This document shows positions 52,262 through 60,836 of a stretch of 64,000 bases of DNA, one piece after another. The notes under the pieces were generated by a model, which did no database searches, was not told the DNA's origin, and was given only the letters and a program-made list of their open reading frames with translations. Positions within the stretch are counted from its first letter, which is position 1; every line of letters starts with the position of its first letter. This DNA comes from CAYTEO01 sp964436825 (lineage in GTDB: Bacteria > Krumholzibacteriota > Krumholzibacteriia > LZORAL124-64-63): assembly GCA_964436825.1 (NCBI GenBank), contig CAYTEO010000001.1, forward strand, positions 128,628 to 192,627. The letters are read 5' to 3'. A program made the position numbers and the translations under genes.

Positions 52262-53449
52262 TCAGTCTCTATGGATCGCCATGGCCACGGCATCCCCGCC
52301 GCCCAGGCAGAGGGTCACGATCCCGTCCTTCACGTCGCGGTCCTCCATGGCGTGCAGCAGGGTCACCAGGCAGCGGGTGCCCGAGGCGCCGATGGGGTGG
52401 CCCAGGGCCACGGCGCCGCCGCGGACGTTGACCCGCTCGACCGGCAGGCCCAGTTCCCGGATCACGGCCACCGACTGGGCGGCGAAGGCCTCGTTCAGCT
52501 CGAACAGGCCGTAGTCCTCCACCGACTTGCCGGTCTTCTCCAGCAGGTTCCGCACCGCCCGGACCGGCGCCATCATGACCCACTCGGGATCGACCGCGCC
52601 GGTGGCGTAGGCCTCGATGGTCGCCCGGGCCGGCAGGCCGTGCTCGGCGGCGAAAGACTCGGCGCAGACCAGGGCGGCCGCCGCGCCGTCGTTGATGGTC
52701 GAGGCGTTGCCGGCGGTCACCGTCCCGCCGTCGCGCTTGAAGGCGGGGCGCAGCCTGGCCAGCTTCTCCACCGTCGTGTCGGCCCGCGGTCCCTCGTCGG
52801 TGTCGATCACCACGGGGTCGCCCTTGCGCTGCGGCACCTCCACCGGCACGATCTCCCGGGCGAACTCCCCGGCCGCCACCGCGGCCGCGGCCTTGCGCTG
52901 GCTCTCGGCGGCGAAGGCGTCCTGCTCCTCGCGGCTGATGCCGTACTTCTCCACCACCAGCTCGGCGGTCATCCCCATGTGGAAGTCGTTGTAGACGTCC
53001 CACAGGCCGTCGTGGACCATCAGGTCGGTGACCTGCCGGTGGCCCAGGCGCATGCCGTCGCGGGCGTCGAACAGGGCGTAGGGGATGCGGCTCATGTTCT
53101 CCATGCCGCCGGCCACCACGCACCGCTTGTCCCCCGCCTTGATGGCCTGGGCGGCCAGCATGACGCTCTTGAGCCCCGACCCGCAGACCTTGTTGACGGT
53201 GAACGCGCTGACACCGGTGGGGATCCCGGCACCGATGGCCGCCTGGCGGGCCGGGTTCTGGCCCAGGCCGGCCTGGACGACGTTGCCCATGATGACCTCG
53301 TCGACCAGGGCGGGGTCGAGGCCCGTGCGCTCGAGCAGGCCCCTGATGGCCGCCGCGCCTAGCCGGGGCGCCGGCACGCTCGCCAGGCCGCCCTGGAAGC
53401 GCCCGATGGGGGTGCGCACGGCACCGGCGATGATGACTCTCTCTGACAT
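52262..53449 (-). CDS. acetyl-CoA acetyltransferase (thiolase)
   Basis: 395 residues from the ATG at 53449, which has GGAGGAAG upstream; an ATG four codons earlier lies within that site. The nucleophile is Cys89 in NKVCGSGLKS, with the catalytic His in VALGHPIGASG and the second Cys in TLCLGGGDA. It cleaves 3-oxoacyl-CoA with CoA or condenses two acetyl-CoA. It is the second gene of the beta-oxidation operon. Confidence 0.95.
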   Translation of the reverse strand: MSERVIIAGAVRTPIGRFQGGLASVPAPRLGAAAIRGLLERTGLDPALVDEVIMGNVVQAGLGQNPARQAAIGAGIPTGVSAFTVNKVCGSGLKSVMLAAQAIKAGDKRCVVAGGMENMSRIPYALFDARDGMRLGHRQVTDLMVHDGLWDVYNDFHMGMTAELVVEKYGISREEQDAFAAESQRKAAAAVAAGEFAREIVPVEVPQRKGDPVVIDTDEGPRADTTVEKLARLRPAFKRDGGTVTAGNASTINDGAAAALVCAESFAAEHGLPARATIEAYATGAVDPEWVMMAPVRAVRNLLEKTGKSVEDYGLFELNEAFAAQSVAVIRELGLPVERVNVRGGAVALGHPIGASGTRCLVTLLHAMEDRDVKDGIVTLCLGGGDAVAMAIHRD

Positions 53450-53488
53450 GTCTTCCTCCACTGCGGTGGCGCCGCGCGGCGGCGCCGG

Positions 53489-54628
53489 TCAGTCCCTCAG
53501 CAGGTGGCGGGCGATGACCAGCCGCTGGATCTCGCTGGTCCCCTCGCCGATCGTGCACAGCTTGGCGTCGCGGTAGAACCGCTCGACGGGGTAGTCCATG
53601 GTGAAGCCGTAGCCGCCGAAGACCTGGATGGCGTCGTAGGTCACCTTCATGGCCACCTCGCTGGCGAACAGCTTGGCCTTGGCGGCGGTGTCCGAGTACG
53701 GCTCACCGGCGTCCTTCAGCCGGCAGGCCTCCATCAGCAGCAGCCGGGCCGCGTCGATCTGGGTGCTCATGTCCGCCAGCATGAACTGGATGGCCTGCAG
53801 CTGGCTGAGCGGCCGGCCGAACTGGACCCGCTGCTTGGCGTAGTCGCGGGCCGCCGCGAAGGCCCCCTCGGCGATTCCCAGCGCCAGCGCCCCGATGGAG
53901 ATCCGCCCGCCGTCCAGGGTGGCCAGGAAGATCTTGAACCCCTCCCCCTCGGGTCCGAGCATGGCGTCGGCCGGCACCCGCACGTCCTCCAGCGTCAGGG
54001 GGGCGGTGTCGCTGGCCCGCATACCGAGCTTGTCCTCCTTCTTCTGGACGGTGAACCCGGGGGTGTCGGTGGGGACGATGAAGGCGCTGATGCCGCGGCC
54101 GTGGCCGGCGTCGGGGTCGGTCACCGCGGTGATGATGACCGCACCCGCGTAGTGGCTGTTGGTGATCCACTGCTTCTGGCCGTTGATGACCCACTCGTCG
54201 CCGTCGCGCACGGCGGTGGTCCGCGTCCCGCCGGCATCGCTGCCGGCACCCGGCTCGGTCAGGCCGAACGACAGCAGGTACTCCCCCTGGCAGGCGCCGG
54301 GCAGCCACCGCTGCTTCTGCTCCGCGGTGCCGTACTTCCAGATGGGCCAGCACCCCAGGCTGCAGTGGGCGGCGACGGTCAGTCCGTGGCTGCCGCAAAC
54401 CTTGCCCAGTTCCTCGACGACCAGGGCGTAGCTGGTCATGTCGACCATGGTACCGCCGTCCTCGGGCGGGACGGTCAGGCCCAGCAGTCCGAGCTGCCCC
54501 ATCTCCTTGACGGTCGCCAGGGGGAACTCGGCGGAGACGTCGATCTCGGCGGCGATGGGGGCCAGCCGGGTACGGGCGAAGTCGCGGGTCATGTCGCGGA
54601 TCATGCGTTGGTTCTCGGTCAGGGCCAT
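53489..54628 (-). CDS. acyl-CoA dehydrogenase, copy 3
   Basis: 379 residues with the motifs FGLTEPGAGSDAGGTRT, QWITNSHYAGAVIITA, LATLDGGRISIGALALGIAEG, QVFGGYGFTMDYPVERFYRD and the catalytic Glu in TIGEGTSEIQR. It has Gly before that Glu where copies 1 and 2 have Tyr, and more divergence overall, so its substrate probably differs (for example a branched acyl-CoA from the VOR enzyme). It is the first gene of the operon; GGGGAGGAG precedes the ATG. Confidence 0.93.
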   Translation of the reverse strand: MALTENQRMIRDMTRDFARTRLAPIAAEIDVSAEFPLATVKEMGQLGLLGLTVPPEDGGTMVDMTSYALVVEELGKVCGSHGLTVAAHCSLGCWPIWKYGTAEQKQRWLPGACQGEYLLSFGLTEPGAGSDAGGTRTTAVRDGDEWVINGQKQWITNSHYAGAVIITAVTDPDAGHGRGISAFIVPTDTPGFTVQKKEDKLGMRASDTAPLTLEDVRVPADAMLGPEGEGFKIFLATLDGGRISIGALALGIAEGAFAAARDYAKQRVQFGRPLSQLQAIQFMLADMSTQIDAARLLLMEACRLKDAGEPYSDTAAKAKLFASEVAMKVTYDAIQVFGGYGFTMDYPVERFYRDAKLCTIGEGTSEIQRLVIARHLLRD

Positions 54629-54724
54629 GGGCTCCTCCCCGCAGGCGGCGCAGCCGCCGGGTCGCGTGTCGTCGTATGGAGTCTAGCGGGCAGCGCGCCG
54701 CCGGGCGGCGGCACACCATCAATG

Positions 54725-54753
54725 AACGTAGAACACCGGCCCGACTTTGTGAA
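54725..54753 (-). promoter_or_regulatory. promoter candidate of the beta-oxidation operon
   Basis: On the minus strand, TTCACA (54753-54748) and TACGTT (54730-54725) are 17 bases apart within an AT-richer stretch of the 233-base gap. The leader would be about 90 bases. Confidence 0.5.
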
Positions 54754-54806
54754 GCATTTTATTGCGAAGCTGCTTGGATGACAGGAGGATAGCGGAGCAA
54801 ACCGAT

Positions 54807-54837
54807 CCGCTCGCCGTCCCATCCGGACGGCGAGCGG
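54807..54837 (-). terminator. terminator hairpin after the lamin-tail gene
   Basis: A 13-bp stem (CCGCTCGCCGTCC at 54807-54819, complement at 54825-54837) with a 5-base loop is followed on the minus strand by ATCGGTTTGC, a short T-run. Confidence 0.65.
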
Positions 54838-54861
54838 TCGGGCCCGACGGAGCGGGCGGAC

Positions 54862-55482
54862 TCAGCGGTAGAGGGTCTTGATCCTGCCCCAGGTCGTCGG
54901 GCGCGCCGGGACCAGTCCCTCGCAGACGTTCGGCTGCCCCGGCGTCGGCGGACAGCCGGTGCCGGACGGTTCCAGCGTCCCCGCGTAGCCGTTGAGCCCG
55001 TCGCAGAGAATCCACTCCCCCTGCGGCAGGAACAGGGCCAGGGCGCGGTCGTCGTAGCCGATGTGCGCCGGGTAGATGACGACGTCGACGCGTTGCCCTC
55101 CCTGCCGCGGGTCACCGCGGTAGAGGCTGATCTCGTCGCCGCTGTTGTTGAGGCTCAGGCCGGTGACACTCAGCCCGACGTCCCGCTGCCACTGCTCGGC
55201 CTGGCTGCCGTAGAAGACCGCCGTCTCGCCGGGGGCGAGCAGGCCGAAGAGCTGCAGCTGGGGATCGTCGCCCAGGGCGTCGCTGACGTAATAGTCGACC
55301 AGGTCGACGGTCTCCGGACCGGTGTTGACCACCTCGAGCCACTCGTCGCCGCGGCTCTCGACCAGGCCGTTGCCGTCCCAGTCGGTGGCGGGATCGGGCA
55401 GCAGTTCCGAGAGCAGGACCGAGGCTCCGGCAACGGCTGCCGACAGGGAGAGGCAGAGGAACACCAGGAGCGAACGACGCAT
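54862..55482 (-). CDS. secreted lamin-tail-domain protein with C-terminal TWGxxK tag
   Basis: 206 residues from the ATG at 55482 with TGGAG upstream. A signal peptide (LLVFLCLSLSAAVAGA) is followed by a lamin-tail domain: LLSELLPDP ... GDEWLEVVNTGPETVDLVDY ... LLAPGETAVFYG ... LSLNNSGDEISLYRGD, an immunoglobulin-like beta sandwich common in secreted bacterial proteins. A short Pro/Cys-rich linker (CPPTPGQPNVCEG) leads to the C-terminal end PTTWGRIKTLYR. Function is probably adhesive or surface-associated. It lies downstream of the mutase operon behind a strong terminator. Confidence 0.85.
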   Translation of the reverse strand: MRRSLLVFLCLSLSAAVAGASVLLSELLPDPATDWDGNGLVESRGDEWLEVVNTGPETVDLVDYYVSDALGDDPQLQLFGLLAPGETAVFYGSQAEQWQRDVGLSVTGLSLNNSGDEISLYRGDPRQGGQRVDVVIYPAHIGYDDRALALFLPQGEWILCDGLNGYAGTLEPSGTGCPPTPGQPNVCEGLVPARPTTWGRIKTLYR

Positions 55483-55658
55483 CGGACGTCTCCAGTCCGG
55501 GAGGCGGTACGGGAGGCGCCGGCGACGAGCCAGCTTCGTGCCAGCCCGCCGCTGTGCCGTCCGGGGCGGCGCGCGGACGATCGACCGCCGTGGTCCGACA
55601 GCGGGAGTTGTCGGCGTCGCGAAAACCGTCGTCGGGGCGGGACAGGACACGAGGGTGG

Positions 55659-55696
55659 AAAAAAGAGGGACACGGCATGCGGGGATGCCGTGTCCC
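55659..55696 (-). terminator. intrinsic terminator of the methylmalonyl-CoA mutase operon
   Basis: On the minus strand a 12-bp stem (GGGACACGGCAT with ATGCCGTGTCCC) and 6-base loop are followed by TCTTTTTT. It is about 85 bases past the meaB stop. The rest of the 297-base gap to the lamin-tail gene shows no gene; TATAAT at 55759-55764 on the plus strand has no -35 or downstream gene. Confidence 0.92.
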
Positions 55697-55779
55697 CCAC
55701 CATGGCCCGAGAGGGGGTACGGACCATGGGAGAGCAAATGCCTGTTATTCTAAAACCCTATAATGGGCGGCCCCGCTCG

Positions 55780-56778
55780 TCAAGTCTTTTTGAACGCCTC
55801 CAGGAGGCGCTCGGCGGCGGCCGTCGGGGTCGCCTCCCCGGCCGCCACCTGCCGCTCCATCTCCGGCAGCAGGGACGCCACGGCGGGGTGGGCCAGGAAC
55901 CGATCCCGCAGTCTCTCCTCCAGCAGGGACCAGAGCCAGTGCCGCCGCTGGCGGCTGCGCCGCTCCTGCAGCCGTCCGGTCCGCTCCAGGTGGCGGCGGT
56001 GGTCCAGGACCGCCTGCCACAGCTCGTCCAGCCCGTCCCCGGTCCGTGCGCTGCAGGTCAGCACCGGCACCTCCCAGCCCGGCGTGGACGGACGCAGGTA
56101 GTGGAGCGCCTCGCGCCAGACGGCGGCGGCGCGGGTCGCACGCTCGAGCCCCTGGCCGTCGGCCTTGTTGACGGCGACGATGTCGGCCATCTCGACGACG
56201 CCCCGCTTGATCCCCTGGAGCTGGTCCCCCGCGCCGGCGATCAGCACCAGCAGGAGGGTGTCGACGATCTCCCCGACGACGGTCTCGCTCTGGCCGACCC
56301 CGACCGTCTCGACCAGGACGATGTCGTAGCCTGCCGCCTCGCACAGCAGGAGCGCCTCGCGGGTCTTGCGCCCCACACCGCCCAGGGTCGTCGCGCTGGG
56401 CGAGGGACGGATGAAGGAGCGCTCGTCGGCGGCCAGGCGGGCCATGCGGGTCTTGTCGCCCAGGATGCTGCCGCCGGAGACGCGGCTGGAGGGATCGATG
56501 GCCAGCACGGCCACGCGGTGCCCCCGCTCCAGCAGGCGGACGCCGAGGGCGTCGATCAGGGTGCTCTTGCCCGCGCCGGGCACACCGGTGATCCCCAGGC
56601 GGATCGCCCCGCCGGAGGCGGGCAGGACGGCCTCCAGGAGCCGGCGTGCCAGCCGCTGGTGGTCCTCGCGACCGCTCTCGACCAGGGTGATGGCCCGGGC
56701 CAGGACGGCCCGGTCACCGGCCCGGACACCCTCGACGTACTGCTCCAGGGTCAGGCCACCCACGGCATCGGCGGTCAC
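55780..56778 (-). CDS. meaB: MeaB/ArgK GTPase, chaperone of methylmalonyl-CoA mutase
   Basis: 332 residues from a GTG at 56778 that overlaps the mutase stop (GTGA). G3E GTPase with P-loop GVPGAGKST (Lys71), LAIDPSSRVSGGSILGDKTRM, the switch VETVGVGQSE, and NKAD for guanine. MeaB loads adenosylcobalamin into the mutase and protects the radical enzyme. Coupling to the mutase gene fits this role. Confidence 0.96.
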   Translation of the reverse strand: MTADAVGGLTLEQYVEGVRAGDRAVLARAITLVESGREDHQRLARRLLEAVLPASGGAIRLGITGVPGAGKSTLIDALGVRLLERGHRVAVLAIDPSSRVSGGSILGDKTRMARLAADERSFIRPSPSATTLGGVGRKTREALLLCEAAGYDIVLVETVGVGQSETVVGEIVDTLLLVLIAGAGDQLQGIKRGVVEMADIVAVNKADGQGLERATRAAAVWREALHYLRPSTPGWEVPVLTCSARTGDGLDELWQAVLDHRRHLERTGRLQERRSRQRRHWLWSLLEERLRDRFLAHPAVASLLPEMERQVAAGEATPTAAAERLLEAFKKT

Positions 56779-58910
56779 GGCAACTCCTCGAGCAGGCGTT
56801 CGACGAGCCGGCGGGCCGCGTCGGTGACGACCGTCCCGGGCGGGAAGATGGCCGCCGCGCCCGCTTCCAGCAGCGCCTGGTGGTCCTGGGGCGGGATGAC
56901 CCCCCCGACGACGATCAGGACGTCCTCGCGGCCCAGCCTGGCCAGCTCCTCCCGCAGGGCCGGCACCAGGGTGAGGTGGCCGGCCGCCAGGGAACTGACC
57001 CCGACGACATGGACGTCGTTCTCCACGGCCTGGCGGGCCGTCTCGGCCGGCGTCTGGAACAGGGGACCGACGTCGACGTCGAAGCCGAGGTCGGCCAGGG
57101 CCGAGGCGATGACCTTCTGGCCGCGATCGTGCCCGTCCTGGCCCATCTTGGCCACCAGGATGCGCGGCCGCCGGCCGGTGCGGTCGGCAAACCGCTCGAC
57201 CAGGGCCCGGACCTCGCGCAGTGCCTGCTCGTCGCCCATCTCGCCCCCGTAGACACCCGTGATCGCCGTGGCGGCCACCTCGTGCCGCCCGAACACCTTC
57301 TCCAGCGCCAGGCTCATCTCCCCGACCGTCGCCCGGGCCCGGGCCGCCTCCACCGACAGCTCCAGCAGGTTCCCCTCGCCGGTCTCGGCGCAGCGGGTCA
57401 GGGCGGCCAGGGCCGCCTCGACCCGTGCCTGGTCCCGCTCGGCCCGCAACCGGCGCAGCCGCTCGATCTGGACCTCCCGGACCCGGGTGTTGTCGACCTT
57501 CAGGACCTCGATGGGCGGTTCGTCGGCCACGGTCCAGCGGTTGACCCCGACGACGGTCTGCCGGCCGCCGTCGATGCGGGCCTGGGTCCGCGCCGCCGCC
57601 TCCTCGATCCTCCGCTTGGGGATGCCGGCCTCGATGGCCCGGGTCATCCCGCCCAGCCGTTCGACCTCCTCCAGGTGGGCCAGGGCCCGGTCGTGCAGGT
57701 CGCGGGTCAGCCGCTCGACGGTCCAGCTCCCGCCCCACGGATCGGCCGTCCAGCAGGTGTCGGTCTCCTGCTGCAGCATCAGCTGCGTGTTGCGGGCGAT
57801 CCGGGCGCTGAAGTCTGTCGGCAGGGCCAGCGCCTCGTCCAGGGAGTTGGTGTGCAGCGACTGGGTGTGCCCCTGGGTCGCCGCCATCGCCTCCAGGCAG
57901 GTCCGCACGACGTTGTTGTAGACGTCCTGCGCCGTCAGGCTCCAGCCCGAGGTCTGGCTGTGGGTCCGCAGCGACAGCGAGCGCGGGTTGCTCGGCGCGA
58001 ACTGCCGGACCAGCCGCGCCCACAGCAGCCGCGCCGCCCTGAGCTTGGCCACCTCCATCAGCAGGTTCATGCCGATGGCCCAGAAGAATGACAGCCGCGG
58101 GGCGAAGTCGTCAACCGCCAGCCCGGCGCGCAGGCCGGTGCGGATGTACTCGACCCCGTCGGCCAGGGTGTAGGCCAGCTCCAGGTCGGCCGTCGCGCCC
58201 GCCTCCTGCATGTGGTAGCCGGAGATGGAGATGGAGTTGAAGCGCGGCATGTGCCGGGCCGTGTAGGCGAAGATGTCGCCCACGATCCGCATGCTCGGCT
58301 CCGGCGGGTAGATGTAGGTGTTGCGGACCATGAACTCCTTGAGGATGTCGTTCTGGATGGTCCCGGAGAGCTGTTCGGGGCGGACTCCCTGCTCCTCGGC
58401 GGCGACGATGTAGAGGGCCATGATCGGCAGGACGGCCCCGTTCATCGTCATCGAGACCGACATGCGGTCCAGGGGGATGCCGTCGAACAGGATCCGCATG
58501 TCCTCGATGGAGTCGATGGCCACGCCGGCCATCCCCACGTCCCCGACCACGCGCGGGTGGTCGCTGTCGTAGCCGCGGTGGGTGGCCAGGTCGAAGGCGA
58601 CCGACAGGCCCTTCTGGCCCGCCGCCAGGTTGCGCCGGTAGAAGGCGTTGCTCTCCTCCGCGGTGGAGAAGCCGGCGTACTGGCGGATCGTCCAGGGCCG
58701 GGTGACGTACATCGTCGGGTAGGGGCCACGCAGGTAGGGCGGCGCCCCGGGAACGGTCCGCAGGTGGTCCAGGTCGGCGGTGTCGGCCGGCCCGTGGACC
58801 CGGGCCAGGTCGATCCCCTCGGGGGTGCGCCACGGCTCCCCCTTCCCGTCGGCGGCCAGGGCCTCGGGCCGCTGCCACGGCAGCGCGGCGAAATCGGGCA
58901 GGCGGATCAC
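56775..58910 (-). CDS. methylmalonyl-CoA mutase large (B12-binding) subunit
   Basis: 711 residues from a GTG at 58910 that overlaps the small-subunit stop (GTGA). The substrate TIM barrel includes RPWTIRQYAGFSTAEESN, QNDILKEFMVRNTYIYPP and AFDLATHRGYDSDHPRV. The C-terminal cobalamin domain has the base-off motif MGQDGHDRG with Asp592, His594 and Gly597, then VVGVSSLAAGH and VGGVIPPQD. It isomerises (R)-methylmalonyl-CoA to succinyl-CoA. Together with epimerase and carboxylase in this window it completes propionate assimilation or, in reverse, propionate formation. Confidence 0.97.
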   Translation of the reverse strand: MIRLPDFAALPWQRPEALAADGKGEPWRTPEGIDLARVHGPADTADLDHLRTVPGAPPYLRGPYPTMYVTRPWTIRQYAGFSTAEESNAFYRRNLAAGQKGLSVAFDLATHRGYDSDHPRVVGDVGMAGVAIDSIEDMRILFDGIPLDRMSVSMTMNGAVLPIMALYIVAAEEQGVRPEQLSGTIQNDILKEFMVRNTYIYPPEPSMRIVGDIFAYTARHMPRFNSISISGYHMQEAGATADLELAYTLADGVEYIRTGLRAGLAVDDFAPRLSFFWAIGMNLLMEVAKLRAARLLWARLVRQFAPSNPRSLSLRTHSQTSGWSLTAQDVYNNVVRTCLEAMAATQGHTQSLHTNSLDEALALPTDFSARIARNTQLMLQQETDTCWTADPWGGSWTVERLTRDLHDRALAHLEEVERLGGMTRAIEAGIPKRRIEEAAARTQARIDGGRQTVVGVNRWTVADEPPIEVLKVDNTRVREVQIERLRRLRAERDQARVEAALAALTRCAETGEGNLLELSVEAARARATVGEMSLALEKVFGRHEVAATAITGVYGGEMGDEQALREVRALVERFADRTGRRPRILVAKMGQDGHDRGQKVIASALADLGFDVDVGPLFQTPAETARQAVENDVHVVGVSSLAAGHLTLVPALREELARLGREDVLIVVGGVIPPQDHQALLEAGAAAIFPPGTVVTDAARRLVERLLEELP

Positions 58911-60760
58911 GGCGTCACCTCCAGCAGCTCGTGGACGTGAGCGAGGAAGTCCAGGGCGTCGCACCCCGCGTGGACGTAGCGGTCGATGCCGGCCTCGCGC
59001 CAGGCCTGCTCGCGATCGCCCGGCCGTCCGGCCAGCACGACACAGCCGACGCCGCGGCGCTTCAGGGCGCGGGCCAGGTCGGCGGCCGCCTCGGCGTAGG
59101 CTTCGTCGCTGCCGCAGAGGATCGCCAGCGGCGCGCCGTCCAGCTCCGCCAGCGGTTCCCGGCCCGCGACGCCGGCGTCGCCGACGACGCGGGCGGCGAT
59201 CCCGCCGGAGGCCAGCAGGTTGCGCGCGAAGGACTCGCGCGCCGTGTGGGCGGCCAGCGGCCCCATGGTCACCAGCGGCACGGTCGGCCGCCCGCCCGGG
59301 CGGGCCGCGGCGGCGTCGGCGGCGTCGCGCAGCTCCTCGTACGGCGCGGCGGGCCGGCGCAGCGGCAGCGGCGCGATCGGGTCGGCGTCGCCGACGACCG
59401 GTGGCCGCGGCGGCAACGGCGGCGGGCCGGCCGGCAGGTCCTGGTCCAGCAGGGGAAACTCGCTGACGCCGGTGATCGGGTCGCGGCGGGTGGCGACGCG
59501 TCTTGCCGCCTGCTCGGCCACGGCCGCCACCTCCTGCTGCCACCAGCCGTCGCGCAGGACGGCGGGCAGGCCGCCCCGGCGCTCGATCTCCCGGAAGAGG
59601 TCCCAGGCCGCCGCGCAGAGGTCGTCGGTCCGGGACTCGACGTGCCAGCTCCCGCCGGCGGGATCGAGGACGTGCCCCAGGCGGCCCTCCTCCCGCAGGA
59701 CGAGCTGGGTGTTGCGGGCCAGCCTGCGAGCCGCCGCGTCGCCGCGGCGCAGCAGCAGGTCGAAGGGGTGGACGGTGATCGTGTCCGCCCCGCCGACCGC
59801 GGCGGCGAAGCAACCGACGGTCCCGCGCAGGATGTTGACCCACGGGTCACGGCGGGTCAGGACGCGACGGGAGGTCTCGGCCGCCAGGACGACGCGCCGC
59901 TGCTGCGGCGCACCGCCGCAGCTCTCGATCAGCCGGGCCCAGAGCCGCCTGGCGGCCCGCAGCTTGGCGATCTCCCCGAACTGGCGCGTCCCGACGGCCA
60001 CGCGCAGCCGCAGCAACGGGACCGCGTCCTCCAGCGCGAGCCCCGCCTCTCCGAGGACGCGCAGCCAGGTGACGCCGGACGCCAGCAGGACGGCCAGCTC
60101 CTGGACCGCATCGCCGCCGGCCTCGTGGGTCGGGACCGCGGAGCACTCCAGGACGGTTCCGCCGGCGGCGGCGCGGGCAGTCCCGGCCGCCGCCGCCATG
60201 GTCGTCTCCAGCGCGTCCGGCAGTGCCCCGGTCGCCTGCCAGCGGGCGAGGGGATCGAGGCGGAGGAGGACCGGGCGCCCCGGATGCGCCTCGCGCCACG
60301 CGGCCAGCCGTTGCGCCGTCTCCCCGGCCGCGGGGTCGGCGTGGACGGTCAGCGTCCCCTCCGCCCGCGCCAGCACGTCCAGGGCGGCGGCCAGGGCCGC
60401 CGCCGGGTCGGCATGGTGGGCCAGGTCCAGGTCGACGCCGTCGGCCCCGCCGTCGAGCTCGGCGGCGACCAGGGCCGCGACGTCGTCGTCCGCGACCAGG
60501 GTGAGCCGCTGGACGACGGCCCAGCCCCCGTCGTCCGGCCCGCGGCCGCCGCGGGTGAAGGGGGCCGCGCCCGGCCACTCGGCCGGGTCGGACGGCTGCC
60601 AGTCCTCGTCGGTGTAGAGGGGCTGGACGGCCAGCCCGTGGGCCAGGCGGCGGGCCAGCCGCTCGGGGTCGGTCCCCGGCAGGGACCGGGCGACCAGCTC
60701 GCGCCACTGCCGCTTGTCCAAGGGCGGGAAGAGATCGGTCAGCGGTGTGTCAAGGTCCAT
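58907..60760 (-). CDS. methylmalonyl-CoA mutase small subunit
   Basis: 617 residues. It aligns in layout with the large subunit (ARNTQLVLREEGRLGHVLDP against ARNTQLMLQQETDT, and a C-terminal flavodoxin-like domain), but the DxHxxG cobalamin ligand motif is absent. This is the normal pattern of the non-catalytic MutA-type subunit in the heterodimeric enzyme. The sequence is unusually Ala/Arg-rich and weakly conserved, again normal for this subunit. It leads the mutase-meaB operon, with its own promoter just behind gatB. Confidence 0.94.
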   Translation of the reverse strand: MDLDTPLTDLFPPLDKRQWRELVARSLPGTDPERLARRLAHGLAVQPLYTDEDWQPSDPAEWPGAAPFTRGGRGPDDGGWAVVQRLTLVADDDVAALVAAELDGGADGVDLDLAHHADPAAALAAALDVLARAEGTLTVHADPAAGETAQRLAAWREAHPGRPVLLRLDPLARWQATGALPDALETTMAAAAGTARAAAGGTVLECSAVPTHEAGGDAVQELAVLLASGVTWLRVLGEAGLALEDAVPLLRLRVAVGTRQFGEIAKLRAARRLWARLIESCGGAPQQRRVVLAAETSRRVLTRRDPWVNILRGTVGCFAAAVGGADTITVHPFDLLLRRGDAAARRLARNTQLVLREEGRLGHVLDPAGGSWHVESRTDDLCAAAWDLFREIERRGGLPAVLRDGWWQQEVAAVAEQAARRVATRRDPITGVSEFPLLDQDLPAGPPPLPPRPPVVGDADPIAPLPLRRPAAPYEELRDAADAAAARPGGRPTVPLVTMGPLAAHTARESFARNLLASGGIAARVVGDAGVAGREPLAELDGAPLAILCGSDEAYAEAAADLARALKRRGVGCVVLAGRPGDREQAWREAGIDRYVHAGCDALDFLAHVHELLEVTP

Positions 60761-60804
60761 CCTCGTCTCCCTGTCGAACGCCGGGCGGGGTCTGCTCGCC
60801 GGGA

Positions 60805-60833
60805 ACGTTAGTCGGCGTCGTGTTAATTCGCAA
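60805..60833 (-). promoter_or_regulatory. promoter of the methylmalonyl-CoA mutase operon
   Basis: On the minus strand, TTGCGA (60833-60828) and TAACGT (60810-60805) are 17 bases apart, about 45 bases before the small-subunit ATG and directly behind the gatB stop. Confidence 0.6.
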
Positions 60834-60836
60834 ACA

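Noticed and set aside
54722..54781. 19-codon plus-strand frame starting MNVEHRPDFVKH
   Set aside because: It has no ribosome site and lies across the promoter candidate of the opposite-strand operon; it is probably chance in an AT-richer stretch.
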